Part shown: one piece after another, positions 16,702 through 26,122 of the stretch | How positions within the stretch are numbered: the stretch's first letter is position 1 | Layout: every line of letters starts with the position of its first letter | Assembly (NCBI RefSeq): GCF_030209175.1 | Contig: NZ_JARVSM010000001.1 | Location: 1,674,001-1,738,000, forward strand | Origin: Pseudomonas sp. efr-133-TYG-5 | Lineage (GTDB): Bacteria > Pseudomonadota > Gammaproteobacteria > Pseudomonadales > Pseudomonadaceae | DNA: 64,000 nt | Direction of reading: 5' to 3' | Translations under genes and position numbers: made by a program | The notes under the pieces: generated by a model | Databases searched by the model: none | Seen by the model: only the letters and a program-made list of their open reading frames with translations | Told to the model about the DNA's origin: nothing

Positions 16702-18978
16702 TCAAATACGCCGTGCGGCGTAACGCTTGAGCATGCTTGGAACATCGAGAATCAGTGCAATGCGGCCGTCACCGGTGATGGTGGCGCCGGACATGCCCGG
16801 AGTTCCCTGGAGCATCTTGCCCAACGGCTTGATGACCACTTCTTCCTGGCCGACCAGTTGATCGACGACGAAGCCGATCCGCTGGGTGCCCACCGAAAGG
16901 ATCACCACATGGCCTTCGCGCTGCTCTTCGTGAGCGGCGGAGCTGACCAGCCAGCGCTTGAGGTAGAACAATGGCAGCGCCTTGTCCCGCACGATCACCA
17001 CTTCCTGGCCGTCGACGACGTTGGTGGTCGACAGGTCGAGGTGGAAGATTTCGTTGACGTTGACCAGCGGGAACGCGAACGCCTGATTGCCGAGCATGAC
17101 CATCAGCGTCGGCATGATCGCCAGGGTCAGCGGCACCTTGATGACGATCTTCGAACCCTGGCCCTTGGTCGAATAGATGTTGATCGAACCGTTGAGCTGG
17201 GAAATCTTGGTCTTCACCACGTCCATGCCGACACCGCGGCCGGACACGTCGGAGATCTCGGTCTTGGTCGAGAAACCCGGGGCGAAAATCAGGTTGTAGC
17301 ACTCGGTGTCGCTCAGACGATCGGCGGCATCCTTGTCCATCACCCCGCGTTTCACCGCGATCGAACGCAGCACGTTCGGGTCCATGCCCTTGCCGTCATC
17401 GGAGATCGACAGCAGGATGTGGTCGCCTTCCTGCTCGGCCGCCAGCACCACGCGACCGCCACGGGCCTTGCCCGACGCTTCGCGCTCTTCCGGCGACTCG
17501 ATACCGTGGTCGACGGCGTTGCGCACCAAGTGGACCAGCGGGTCGGCCAGGGCCTCGACGAGGTTCTTGTCGAGGTCGGTTTCTTCGCCGACCAGCTCCA
17601 GGTTGATCTCTTTCTTGAGCTGACGCGCCAGGTCGCGAACCAGGCGCGGGAAGCGCCCGAAGACCTTCTTGATCGGCTGCATGCGGGTCTTCATCACCGC
17701 AGTCTGCAAGTCGGCCGTGACCACGTCGAGGTTCGACACGGCCTTGGACATGGCTTCGTCGCCGCTGTTGAGCCCCAGGCGCACCAGGCGGTTACGCACC
17801 AGCACCAGCTCGCCGACCATGTTCATGATTTCGTCGAGACGCGCGGTATCGACCCGCACAGTGGTCTCGGCTTCGCTGGCCGGTTTTTCCGCAGGCGGTG
17901 CGGCAGCGGCACGGGCCGGAGCCGGTGCAGCGGCGGCGGCCGGTTTCGGCGCTTCGGCTTTCGGCTCGGGCTTGGCGGCAGGCTTGGCAGCCGCTGCGGC
18001 CGGCGCCTTGGCGGCAGACGTGGCAACGGTCGAAGCGCTACCGGCGGTTACCACGGCGCCGGTGGCGACGTCGGTGAACTTGCCTTTGCCGTGCAGTTCG
18101 TCGAGCAGCGATTCGAATTCGTGGTCGCTGATCAGGTCACTGCCTGCCGCGGCAGCGGCTGGCGCAGCAGGCGTCGGCGCTGCCGCAATGGCCGATTCCA
18201 GCGCTTCGACGGCAAAGTTGCCCTTGCCGTGCAGTTGATCGAGCAGTGCTTCGAATTCGTCGTCGGTGATGTCCGAGCTGTCGCCGGCCGCCGGGGCTGC
18301 CGGGGCAGCCGCAGCAGGCGCCACCGCGTCGGCGGCGAACTGACCCTTGCCGTGCAACTGGTCGAGCAACGACTCGAACTCGGCATCGGTGATTTCATCG
18401 CTGGCGGCCTCGGCGGCCGTCTGCGCCGGTGCAGCGACCGCAGCCGGAGCTTCGGCCTCGGCCTTGACCGCTTGCAGCGAGTCCAGCAACTGTTCGAATT
18501 CGTTATCGGTGATGTCGCCCGAATCGCCTTCGACGACCAGTTCTTCGATCATCTCGGCCACCGGCGAAGCCACGGCCTCGTCCGCCGATTGCGGTTCGGC
18601 CAGGCGCGCCAGGGCGGCCAGCAGTTCCGGGGTGGCGGCGGTGATCGGGCTGCGATCGCGGACTTCGCTGAACATGCTGTTCACCGCGTCCAGCGCTTCG
18701 AGCACCACGTCCATCAGTTCTGCATCCACGCGTCGCTCACCCTTGCGCAGGATGTCGAACACGTTTTCGGCGATGTGACAGCACTCCACCAGCTCGTTGA
18801 GCTGAAGGAAGCCGGCGCCCCCTTTTACAGTGTGAAAACCGCGAAAAATTGCGTTGAGCAGATCTGCATCATCCGGGCGGCTTTCCAGCTCGACCAGTTG
18901 TTCGGACAGTTGCTCAAGAATCTCGCCGGCCTCAACCAGGAAATCCTGAAGGATCTCTTCATCGGCGCCGAAGCTCAT
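16702..18978 (-). CDS. cheA: Chemotaxis histidine kinase CheA with repeated linker
   Basis: 758 residues. The P1 Hpt domain is at 1-105 with phospho-site His49 ([14 protein letters not shown]). A long linker (about 110-370) follows, with four acidic repeats at about 151-170, 192-214, 232-256 and 279-303 (consensus [19 protein letters not shown]) separated by Ala/Pro stretches. P3 dimerisation begins near 375 ([19 protein letters not shown]). The P4 ATPase domain ([27 protein letters not shown]) and the P5 CheW-like domain follow. It phosphorylates CheY and CheB. The repeats may be multiple docking sites in the P2 position. Confidence 0.95.
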   Translation of the reverse strand: MSFGADEEILQDFLVEAGEILEQLSEQLVELESRPDDADLLNAIFRGFHTVKGGAGFLQLNELVECCHIAENVFDILRKGERRVDAELMDVVLEALDAVNSMFSEVRDRSPITAATPELLAALARLAEPQSADEAVASPVAEMIEELVVEGDSGDITDNEFEQLLDSLQAVKAEAEAPAAVAAPAQTAAEAASDEITDAEFESLLDQLHGKGQFAADAVAPAAAAPAAPAAGDSSDITDDEFEALLDQLHGKGNFAVEALESAIAAAPTPAAPAAAAAGSDLISDHEFESLLDELHGKGKFTDVATGAVVTAGSASTVATSAAKAPAAAAAKPAAKPEPKAEAPKPAAAAAPAPARAAAAPPAEKPASEAETTVRVDTARLDEIMNMVGELVLVRNRLVRLGLNSGDEAMSKAVSNLDVVTADLQTAVMKTRMQPIKKVFGRFPRLVRDLARQLKKEINLELVGEETDLDKNLVEALADPLVHLVRNAVDHGIESPEEREASGKARGGRVVLAAEQEGDHILLSISDDGKGMDPNVLRSIAVKRGVMDKDAADRLSDTECYNLIFAPGFSTKTEISDVSGRGVGMDVVKTKISQLNGSINIYSTKGQGSKIVIKVPLTLAIMPTLMVMLGNQAFAFPLVNVNEIFHLDLSTTNVVDGQEVVIVRDKALPLFYLKRWLVSSAAHEEQREGHVVILSVGTQRIGFVVDQLVGQEEVVIKPLGKMLQGTPGMSGATITGDGRIALILDVPSMLKRYAARRI

Positions 18979-19017
18979 TAATGGGGTGCTCCTACAGGTC
19001 TAAAAACCCAAAAAAAC

Positions 19018-19806
19018 CTAAAATCCAAGGCTGGATAGCAAATCGTCCACATCGTCCTGACCGGACACAACGTCTTCTCGTTTATCGGCATGAATCTGCG
19101 GACCTTCACCCTGCGAGAGATGTTTTTGTGGATCTTTTTCTGCAAGCATCGCCGCGCGGTCGTGTTCGATGCCCGCAAAGCGGTCCACCTGGCTGGCCAT
19201 GAGCACGAGCTTGAGCAGGTTGCTTTCGACTTCGGTGACCAACTGGGTCACGCGCTTGATCACCTGACCGGTGAGGTCCTGGTAATCCTGGGCCAGCAGG
19301 ATGTCGTTGAGATTGCTCGACACCGCGCGGTTGTCCGCGCTGCTGCGTGCCAGAAAACCGTCGACCCGGCGTGCCAGTTCGCGGAACTCTTCAGCCCCGA
19401 CTTCGCGGCGCATGAAGCGGCCCCAGTCGGCACTCAGGGCCTGGGCTTCATCGGCCAGGCCATTGACCACCGGTGTGGCGCTCTCGACCAGATCCATGGT
19501 GCGGTTGGCGGCGGCCTCGGTCAGCTTGACAACGTAACCCAGACGCTCGGTCGCATCGGTGATCTGCGACACTTCCTCGGCCTGCGGCATGTGCGGGTCG
19601 ATCTGGAAATTGACGATCGCACTGTGCAGTTCGCGCGTGAGCTTGCCCACTTCCTGGTACAGGCCGCGGTCACGGGTCTGATTGAGCTCATGGATCAGTT
19701 GCACGGCGTCGCCGAACCTGCCTTTTTCAAGGCTCTCGACCAGTTCGACCGCGTGTTTTTTCAGAGTCGACTCGAAGTCGCCCTGTGAAGATTCTTTATG
19801 CTCCAT
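19018..19806 (-). CDS. cheZ: CheY-phosphate phosphatase CheZ
   Basis: 262 residues, mostly helical. The catalytic segment LLAQDYQDLTGQVIKRVTQL (about 170-190) carries the Gln that activates water for CheY-P hydrolysis. The C-terminal DDVDDLLSSLGF peptide is the CheY-docking helix. It ends CheY signalling at the motor. It sits between cheY and cheA with short gaps. Confidence 0.95.
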   Translation of the reverse strand: MEHKESSQGDFESTLKKHAVELVESLEKGRFGDAVQLIHELNQTRDRGLYQEVGKLTRELHSAIVNFQIDPHMPQAEEVSQITDATERLGYVVKLTEAAANRTMDLVESATPVVNGLADEAQALSADWGRFMRREVGAEEFRELARRVDGFLARSSADNRAVSSNLNDILLAQDYQDLTGQVIKRVTQLVTEVESNLLKLVLMASQVDRFAGIEHDRAAMLAEKDPQKHLSQGEGPQIHADKREDVVSGQDDVDDLLSSLGF

Positions 19807-19827
19807 AGCTCCCCCGGGGCGCGTACA

Positions 19828-20199
19828 TCAGCCGATGCGTTCGAAAATCTTCTCGATTTTTTCTTTCAGCGCCTGGGCTGTGAAAGGTTTGACCACGTAG
19901 CCGTTCACGCCGGCCTGGGCCGCCTCGATGATCTGCTCGCGCTTGGCTTCGGCGGTCACCATCAGCACCGGCAGGTGCTTGAGCTTTTCGTCGGCACGCA
20001 CGTGACGCAACAGGTCGATGCCGGTCATGCCGGGCATGTTCCAGTCAGTCACCAGAAAGTCGATGCTTCCGCTGTTGAGCACCGGAATGGCTGTGGTGCC
20101 GTCATCCGCCTCGACAGTGTTGGTGAACCCAAGGTCACGCAGCAGGTTCTTGATGATCCGCCGCATCGTTGAGAAGTCATCAACGATGAGGATTTTCAT
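19828..20199 (-). CDS. cheY: Chemotaxis response regulator CheY
   Basis: 123 residues, a single receiver domain: acidic pocket DD at 8-9, phospho-Asp in [13 protein letters not shown], conserved Thr in MVTAEAK and Lys in YVVKPF. Phospho-CheY binds FliM to switch rotation. The ATG at 20199 ([14 protein letters not shown]) is the family start. However, a TTG at 20211 has a GGAGG site 5 bases upstream, so a four-residue longer form is possible. Confidence 0.95.
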   Translation of the reverse strand: MKILIVDDFSTMRRIIKNLLRDLGFTNTVEADDGTTAIPVLNSGSIDFLVTDWNMPGMTGIDLLRHVRADEKLKHLPVLMVTAEAKREQIIEAAQAGVNGYVVKPFTAQALKEKIEKIFERIG

Positions 20200-20366
20200 G
20201 TCTTTGTTCAATTCGACCTCCAAGCAGTCTTAAACGCGCCCAGCACCTGGACGCGCCATTTCAATCAATCCGGCAAAGCACTCGATGACTGTCTGGAGCA
20301 CAACAGATCGAGACCGGTGCCGTTCACCACCGCACCAGCCTCGTTCGCAGTGTCCCCACACTGCCT

Positions 20367-21107
20367 TCAGCGCGCTCGCCACTCCCCCAAACGCCCCCGC
20401 AAGCGGGCCGCGCACTGGCTGTGTAACTGGCTGACCCGCGATTCACTGACGCCAAGGACTTCACCGATCTCCTTGAGGTTCAGCTCTTCGTCGTAGTACA
20501 GCGCCAACACCAGTCGCTCACGCTCCGGCAAATTGGCAATCGCGTCCGCCAGCGCGGCCTGGAAGCGCTCGTCTTCCAGATCGCGCGACGGCTCAAGATG
20601 AGCACTGGCGCCATCCTCGTGCAGCCCTTCGTGTTCGCCGTCCTGCAACAGGTCGTCGAAACTGAACAGCCGGCTGCCCAGCGTGTCATTCAGAATCCCG
20701 TAGTAATCGTCGAGACTCAATTGGAGTTCGGCCGCAACTTCGTGATCTTTAGCGTCACGGCCGGTTTTAGCTTCAATTGCGCGAATCGCGTCGCTGACCA
20801 TCCGGGTGTTGCGGTGAACCGAGCGCGGGGCCCAGTCGCCCTTGCGCACTTCATCGAGCATGGCGCCGCGGATCCGGATGCCCGCGTACGTCTCGAAACT
20901 GGCGCCCTTGCTGGCGTCGTATTTGGTCGAGACTTCGAGCAGGCCGATCATCCCGGCCTGGATCAGATCCTCGACCTGCACACTGGCCGGCAACCGCGCC
21001 AGCAAGTGGTAGGCGATGCGCTTGACCAGTGGCGCGTAACGCTCGATCAACTCGTACTGCGCGTCACGTGCCGACTTCTTGTAGTAATTCATACCGCTGG
21101 CGGTCAT
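20367..21107 (-). CDS. fliA: Flagellar sigma factor FliA (sigma-28)
   Basis: 246 residues with regions 2 (YAPLVKRIAYHLLARLPASV, DLIQAGMIGLLEVSTKYD, FETYAGIRIRGAMLDEVR), 3 and 4 (LPERERLVLALYYDEELNLK, IGEVLGVSESRVSQLHSQ). It directs transcription of late genes such as fliC (promoter at 50545-50571) and is inhibited by FlgM, which is not in this window. The start at 21107 (MTASGMNYYKKSARD) overlaps the fleN stop as ATGA; longer readings run into fleN. A 167-bp gap separates it from cheY. Confidence 0.95.
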   Translation of the reverse strand: MTASGMNYYKKSARDAQYELIERYAPLVKRIAYHLLARLPASVQVEDLIQAGMIGLLEVSTKYDASKGASFETYAGIRIRGAMLDEVRKGDWAPRSVHRNTRMVSDAIRAIEAKTGRDAKDHEVAAELQLSLDDYYGILNDTLGSRLFSFDDLLQDGEHEGLHEDGASAHLEPSRDLEDERFQAALADAIANLPERERLVLALYYDEELNLKEIGEVLGVSESRVSQLHSQCAARLRGRLGEWRAR

Positions 21108-21934
21108 AGCACAGGCCCTGCCGTTTGCTGCACGAGACGCTCGACGAAGAACTCGAGGTGCCCACGCGGGTTGGCGGGCAACGGCCAGGTGTCGACCTTC
21201 TGGGCGATGGCCTTGAACGCCAGCGCGCACTTGGAACGCGGGAAGGCTTCATAGACCGCACGCTGCTTCTGCACCGCCTTGCGCACGCTTTCGTCGTACG
21301 GCACCGCGCCGACGTATTGTAGGGCGACGTCGAGGAAGCGATCCGTGACCTTGGTCAACTTGGCGAACAGATTGCGTCCTTCCTGCGGGCTCTGGGCCAT
21401 GTTGGCGAGGACGCGGAAGCGGTTCATGCCGTAGTCGCGGTTGAGCAGTTTGATCAGTGCGTAGGCGTCCGTGATCGACGTCGGCTCGTCGCAGACCACC
21501 AGCAGCACTTCCTGCGCGGCGCGGACAAAACTGACTACCGAGTCACCGATACCCGCAGCGGTGTCGATCACCAGGACGTCGAGATTGTCGCCGATGTCGC
21601 TGAACGCCTGGATCAGACCGGCATGCTGCGCCGGGCTCAGGTGCACCATGCTCTGGGTACCGGAAGCGGCCGGCACGATGCGGATCCCGCCGGGCCCCTG
21701 CAACAGTACGTCGCGCAGCTCGCAGCGGCCTTCGATGACGTCGGCCAGGGTGCGTTTCGGCGTGAGTCCCAGCAGAACGTCGACGTTCGCCAGACCCAGG
21801 TCGGCGTCCAGCAGCATGACCCGACGGCCAAGTTCTGCCAGCGCCAGGGACAAGTTCACTGACACGTTAGTCTTGCCGACGCCACCTTTGCCGCCGGTCA
21901 CCGCGATCACCTGTACGGGATGCATGCTGCCCAT
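21104..21934 (-). CDS. fleN: Flagellar number regulator FleN (FlhG), MinD-like ATPase
   Basis: 276 residues. The deviant Walker A GGKGGVGKTN is at about residues 14-23, with DADLGLANVDVLLG and IDTAAGIGDSVVSF as Walker A'/B regions. FleN binds FleQ and holds it in check, keeping one or few flagella per cell, and works with FlhF at the pole. It overlaps fliA. The 113-bp gap to flhF shows no terminator. Confidence 0.94.
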   Translation of the reverse strand: MGSMHPVQVIAVTGGKGGVGKTNVSVNLSLALAELGRRVMLLDADLGLANVDVLLGLTPKRTLADVIEGRCELRDVLLQGPGGIRIVPAASGTQSMVHLSPAQHAGLIQAFSDIGDNLDVLVIDTAAGIGDSVVSFVRAAQEVLLVVCDEPTSITDAYALIKLLNRDYGMNRFRVLANMAQSPQEGRNLFAKLTKVTDRFLDVALQYVGAVPYDESVRKAVQKQRAVYEAFPRSKCALAFKAIAQKVDTWPLPANPRGHLEFFVERLVQQTAGPVL

Positions 21935-22047
21935 GTTATTTCTTTACCTTGTCTTGCATAGACGGAGGCCACATTACTGGCTGCGCGTTCACAACCGGAA
22001 CAATGCATGGCAGACCATCGATGTAGGTACAAAAACTGTTCATTACC

Positions 22048-23388
22048 TCAGCCAACCTGCTTGGTCGGGCTGTGGTAGATATCAGCGAACATGTCAGCCA
22101 TGGCTTCTTCGCTGGGTTCTTCCTGCATTTGCACGCTGACGGCGCGGCTGACCAACTGGTGACGGCGCGGCAGATGCAGATCATCCGGAATCCGTGGGCC
22201 GTCGGTCAGGTAGGCGACCGGCAGTTCATGACTGATCGCCAGACTCAGCACTTCGCCAAGGCTGGCCGTCTCATCCAGTTTAGTCAGGATGCAGCCGGCA
22301 AGCCCGCAACGCTTGTAACTGTGGTAAGCGGCGGTTAGAACCTGTTTCTGGCTGGTGGTTGCCAATACCAGATAATTTTTTGAACGGATGCCACGCCCGG
22401 CCAGACTTTCCAGCTGCATGCGCAGGGCCGGATCGCTGGCCTGCAGGCCGGCGGTATCGATCAGCACCACGCGCTTGCGCAGCAGTGGATCCAGCGCCTG
22501 CACCAGGGACTGGCCCGGGTCGACGTGGGTCACCGAGACATTGAGGATGCGGCCCAGGGTCTTGAGCTGCTCCTGCGCGCCGATACGGAAACTGTCCATG
22601 CTCACCAGCGCGATGTTCTGCGCGCCGTACTTGAGCACGTAGCGTGCGGCCAGTTTGGCCAGGGTGGTGGTCTTGCCCATGCCGGCCGGGCCGACCATGG
22701 CAATCACACCGCCCTCTTCCAGTGGCTCGACGTCCGGCACCGAGATCATCCGCGCCAGGTGCGCCAGGAGCATGCGCCAGGCCTGGCGAGGCTCGTCGAT
22801 ATCGCTGATCAGCGCCAGCAGATCGCGCGACAACGGCCCGGACAGGCCGATGCGCTGCAGGCGACGATACAGATTGGCCTGGGCCGGGCGGCTGCCTTGC
22901 AGCTGATTCCAGGCCAGGGTGCCGAGTTGCACTTCCATCAGTTCGCGCAGGCTGTTGAGTTCGAAACGCATCGAATCCAGTGCCCGTGGGTCAACGCCGG
23001 CCGCGGCCGGTGCAGGCGCCGGTGCCGGACGATTCGGCGCAGCGTAAGTCGGTTCGGTCAGTGGTTCGGCAGCGGTCAGCGGCAGGCCGGCCGTCAGCGG
23101 CAGCCCGGAGAACAACTGGCGATTGGTGTTGCCGTCGGCCTCGCCACGCAGGCTCAGTTCGGCCTGGGCAGTGACGATGCGCGACTGGGTCTTGCGCAGC
23201 TCGTCCTCGAGTTCCATGTTCGGAACCCGCGGGGCCAGCGCGGACAGTTTGTAATCCAGCGCCGCCGTCAGCTCGACGCCGCCGGCAATGCGGCGGTTGC
23301 CAATGATGGCGGCATCAGCGCCCAGCTCATCACGAACCAGCTTCATGGCCTGACGCATATCGGCGGCGAAAAAACGCTTAACTTGCAT
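22048..23388 (-). CDS. flhF: SRP-type GTPase FlhF, flagellar placement
   Basis: 446 residues. The N-terminal basic/B domain (MQVKRFFAADMRQAMKLVRDELG) and a Pro/Ala-rich linker (about 100-135) lead into the NG GTPase domain: G1 GPAGMGKTTTLAKLAARYV, DSFRIGAQEQL, G3 VLIDTAGL and G4 TKLDE. FlhF marks the pole for assembly of the flagellar base, and FleN stimulates its GTPase. It follows flhA by 11 bp. Confidence 0.95.
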   Translation of the reverse strand: MQVKRFFAADMRQAMKLVRDELGADAAIIGNRRIAGGVELTAALDYKLSALAPRVPNMELEDELRKTQSRIVTAQAELSLRGEADGNTNRQLFSGLPLTAGLPLTAAEPLTEPTYAAPNRPAPAPAPAAAGVDPRALDSMRFELNSLRELMEVQLGTLAWNQLQGSRPAQANLYRRLQRIGLSGPLSRDLLALISDIDEPRQAWRMLLAHLARMISVPDVEPLEEGGVIAMVGPAGMGKTTTLAKLAARYVLKYGAQNIALVSMDSFRIGAQEQLKTLGRILNVSVTHVDPGQSLVQALDPLLRKRVVLIDTAGLQASDPALRMQLESLAGRGIRSKNYLVLATTSQKQVLTAAYHSYKRCGLAGCILTKLDETASLGEVLSLAISHELPVAYLTDGPRIPDDLHLPRRHQLVSRAVSVQMQEEPSEEAMADMFADIYHSPTKQVG

Positions 23389-23399
23389 AAACCACTACC

Positions 23400-25529
23400 T
23401 CAGCCGTTGGGCCCTACTGTCGCAACGATGGTCACTTGCTTGTTGTCCGGAATTTCCTGGTAGGCCAGCACATGCAGTCCGGGGACTGCCAGGCGGCCAA
23501 AGCGCGAGAGCATCGCGCGCACCGGGCCTGCTACCAACAGGATCACCGGCTGACCTTGCATCTCCTGACGCTGCGCCGCTTCGATGAGCGAGCGTTGCAG
23601 CTTCTCGGCCATGCTTGGCTCCAGCAGAACGCCCTCTTCCGAGCCTTGTCCTGCCTTCTGCAGACTATTGAGCAATATTTGTTCCAACCTTGGCTCCAGA
23701 GTGATAACTGGCAGCTCGGACTCAGTCCCTACAATGCTTTGCACGATCGCGCGAGATACGCCGACGCGCACCGCGGCCACCAAGGCGGCGGTATCTTGAC
23801 TCTTGGCGGCGTTGTTGGCGATGGCTTCGGCGATGCTGCGGATGTCACGCACCGGCACATGCTCGGCCAGCAGCGCCTGCAGAACCTTGAGCAGTTGCGA
23901 CAGCGAAACCACGCCCGGCACCAGCTCTTCGGCCAGCTTCGGCGAGCTTTTGGCCAGCAATTGCATGAGTTGCTGCACTTCTTCGTGGCCGATCAGCTCA
24001 CTGGAGTGCTTGTACAGAATCTGGTTCAAGTGGGTCGCGACCACGGTACTGGCGTCGACCACGGTGTAGCCGAGCGATTGCGCCTGGGCGCGCTGACTGA
24101 TTTCGATCCACACCGCCTCCAGGCCGAAAGCCGGATCTTTGGCGTTGATGCCGTTGAGCGCGCCGTAGACCTGGCCCGGATTGATCGCCAGTTCGCGATC
24201 GGGGTAGATCTCGGCCTCGGCCAGGATCACCCCCATCAGGGTCAGGCGATAGGCGCTCGGCGCCAGATCGAGGTTGTCGCGGATGTGCACGGTCGGCATT
24301 AGGAAGCCCAGGTCCTGCGACAGCTTCTTGCGCACGCCCTTGATCCGCGCCAGCAATTGCCCGCCCTGGTTGCGATCCACCAGCGGAATCAGGCGATAGC
24401 CGACTTCCAGGCCGATCATGTCGATCGGGGTCACGTCGTCCCAGCCCAGCTCCTTGGTTTCCATGGCGCGTGCCGGCGATGGCAGCAGTTCCTGCTGGCG
24501 TTTGACTTCCTGCAACGCCTGCACCTTGGCGGCGTTCTGCTTTTTCCAGAACAGGTACGCACCGCCGGCGGCCAGCGCGGCCATGCTCAGGAACGAGAAA
24601 TGCGGCATGCCCGGCACCAGTCCCATGACCGCCATCAGGCCGGCGGCCACCGCCAGGGCCTTGGGCGAGGCGAACATCTGCCGGTTGATCTGCTTGCCCA
24701 TGTCTTCCGAACCGGAGGCACGGGTCACCATGATCGCGGCAGCGGTGGACAGCAGCAGTGATGGCAATTGCGCCACCAAACCGTCACCGATGGTCAGCAA
24801 GGCGTATACCTTGCCCGCATCGGCGAAACTCATGTTGTGCTGGAAGATACCGACAGCCATGCCGCCGATCAGGTTGATGAACAGGATCAGCAGGCCGGCG
24901 ATGGCGTCACCGCGGACGAACTTGCTGGCACCGTCCATCGAACCGTAGAACTCGGCTTCCTGGGCGACTTCCTGACGGCGCGCCTTGGCCTGGCTCTGGT
25001 CGATCAGGCCAGCGTTGAGGTCGGCGTCGATTGCCATCTGCTTGCCGGGCATCGCGTCGAGGGTGAAGCGCGCGCTCACCTCGGAAATCCGTCCGGCACC
25101 CTTGGTCACCACGACGAAGTTGATGATCATCAGGATCGCGAACACCACGATACCAACCACGTAGTTGCCGCCGATCACCACTTCACCGAAGGCCTGGATC
25201 ACCTTGCCCGCAGCGGCGTGGCCGTCCTGACCGTGGAGCATCACCACCCGCGTCGACGCCACGTTCAACGCCAGCCGCAGCAGCGTCGCCACCAGCAGGA
25301 TCGTCGGGAATACCGCGAAATCCAGCGGCCGCAGCGCGTACACGCAGACCAGCAGGACGACGATGGACAGGGCGATGTTGAAGGTGAAGAACACGTCGAG
25401 CAGGAACGGCGGCACCGGCAGCATCATCATCGCCAGCATGACCAGCAGCAACAACGGCACGCCCAGATTGCCTCGACTGAGGTCGGCAATGTTCGAGCGT
25501 GCGCTGTTGATTAACTGAGAGCGATCCAC
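23400..25529 (-). CDS. flhA: Flagellar export gate protein FlhA
   Basis: 709 residues. The N-terminal half has about eight membrane helices (to about residue 330) with the FHIPEP-family signature region (TFNIALSIVVLL, RLALNVASTRVVML). The C-terminal cytoplasmic domain docks chaperone-substrate complexes (from about 350 to 709). Core of the type III export gate with FliPQR-FlhB, and the ring that couples proton flow to export. The start is GTG at 25529 behind AAAGGAACGG. A sigma-54 promoter lies 60-80 bp upstream. Confidence 0.95.
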   Translation of the reverse strand: MDRSQLINSARSNIADLSRGNLGVPLLLLVMLAMMMLPVPPFLLDVFFTFNIALSIVVLLVCVYALRPLDFAVFPTILLVATLLRLALNVASTRVVMLHGQDGHAAAGKVIQAFGEVVIGGNYVVGIVVFAILMIINFVVVTKGAGRISEVSARFTLDAMPGKQMAIDADLNAGLIDQSQAKARRQEVAQEAEFYGSMDGASKFVRGDAIAGLLILFINLIGGMAVGIFQHNMSFADAGKVYALLTIGDGLVAQLPSLLLSTAAAIMVTRASGSEDMGKQINRQMFASPKALAVAAGLMAVMGLVPGMPHFSFLSMAALAAGGAYLFWKKQNAAKVQALQEVKRQQELLPSPARAMETKELGWDDVTPIDMIGLEVGYRLIPLVDRNQGGQLLARIKGVRKKLSQDLGFLMPTVHIRDNLDLAPSAYRLTLMGVILAEAEIYPDRELAINPGQVYGALNGINAKDPAFGLEAVWIEISQRAQAQSLGYTVVDASTVVATHLNQILYKHSSELIGHEEVQQLMQLLAKSSPKLAEELVPGVVSLSQLLKVLQALLAEHVPVRDIRSIAEAIANNAAKSQDTAALVAAVRVGVSRAIVQSIVGTESELPVITLEPRLEQILLNSLQKAGQGSEEGVLLEPSMAEKLQRSLIEAAQRQEMQGQPVILLVAGPVRAMLSRFGRLAVPGLHVLAYQEIPDNKQVTIVATVGPNG

Positions 25530-25590
25530 CGGTTTTCCCCGTTCCTTTAAAGCAAACTTTTGACGCCCGGAGCGGGCGCACGGCGGCTAC

Positions 25591-25606
25591 TGCAAGAAGC
25601 TTTCCA
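25591..25606 (-). promoter_or_regulatory. Sigma-54 promoter for flhA
   Basis: On the minus strand TGGAAAGCTTCTTGCA matches the -24/-12 pattern (TGG, ten bases from GG to GC, TTGCA). It lies about 60 bp from the flhA start. FleQ/RpoN control of flhA is known in P. aeruginosa. Confidence 0.75.
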
Positions 25607-25670
25607 ACTTTTGCCAATGATCGAAACAGAGCGGATCAAGCGAAGGTTTTCTGCTGTTCGGGATACCGCT

Positions 25671-25735
25671 TTCGCGAGCAAGCTCGCTCCCACAGGGAAA
25701 TGCATTCCAAATGTGGGAGCGAGCCTGCTCGCGAA
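25671..25735. repeat. Inverted pair of REP-type elements
   Basis: Two inverted copies (25671-25695 and 25711-25735) of the TTCGCGAGCAGGCTCGCTCC family, the left one with AAG in the loop, separated by about 15 bp. They lie between the flhA promoter and the divergent accessory gene. Confidence 0.85.
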
Positions 25736-25891
25736 GGGGACCGAACAGTCAGCAAAAAAACCCTTATGAACGCCGGCACCGAAAAGACACCTCCAGACAC
25801 GCCTTCGAGGCTACGAATCCTTGCGTCATTGCCTACAGCCACGCCAGAATCCGCCGGCTTGTGCGCTTTAGGGTCGGGTTCTATCGTGGAT
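25736..25891. other. Non-coding gap upstream of the structured leader
   Basis: No convincing gene. A weak sigma-70-like pair (TTGTGC about 25857-25862 and TATCGT about 25882-25887, spacing near 17-20) could start the plus-strand leader transcript, but I would not rely on it. Confidence 0.3.
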
Positions 25892-26116
25892 CGGTCGCTG
25901 ACGAATCAGCGATCGGGTTTAGCGACTCGCTCAGATTAAAGGTGCACCAGCGTTCCAGGCTTGGTTGTGGATCTGTATGTCTGCAATTTCGTTATGGTGG
26001 CTGTATGCGGGAGACCCTTGCGGTCTACCGGGTGCCTTTGACCGGTTCGCTAACCCGCGTACAGCCGCCACCTTACTGTTTAGCGACAGGATTCGGCGGC
26101 TCCACCCCAAAGGAGC
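25892..26116 (+). ncRNA. Structured 5' leader with possible translation switch
   Basis: A stable hairpin comes first (25892-25901 with 25906-25915, loop CGAA). Then a three-way junction: outer stem P1 of 17 pairs (25995-26011 with 26054-26070), with P2 (AGACC 26012-26016 with GGTCT 26022-26026) and P3 (ACCGG 26027-26031 with CCGGT 26042-26046) inside it. Downstream, GCTCC (26099-26103) can pair with GGAGC (26112-26116), which covers the ribosome site AGGAG of the next gene. AGCCGCC (26063-26069, part of P1) can instead pair with GGCGGCT (26095-26101), which would break both P1 and the sequestering hairpin. GTTTAGCGAC occurs twice, at 25917 and 26078. Pairing was read by eye. Confidence 0.65.
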
Positions 26117-26122
26117 TTCACC

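Noticed and set aside
16546..18981. An 811-codon plus-strand frame opposite cheA
   Set aside because: Same reason: cheA is unmistakable on the minus strand, and the opposite product is a Gly/Arg/Gln-rich shadow.
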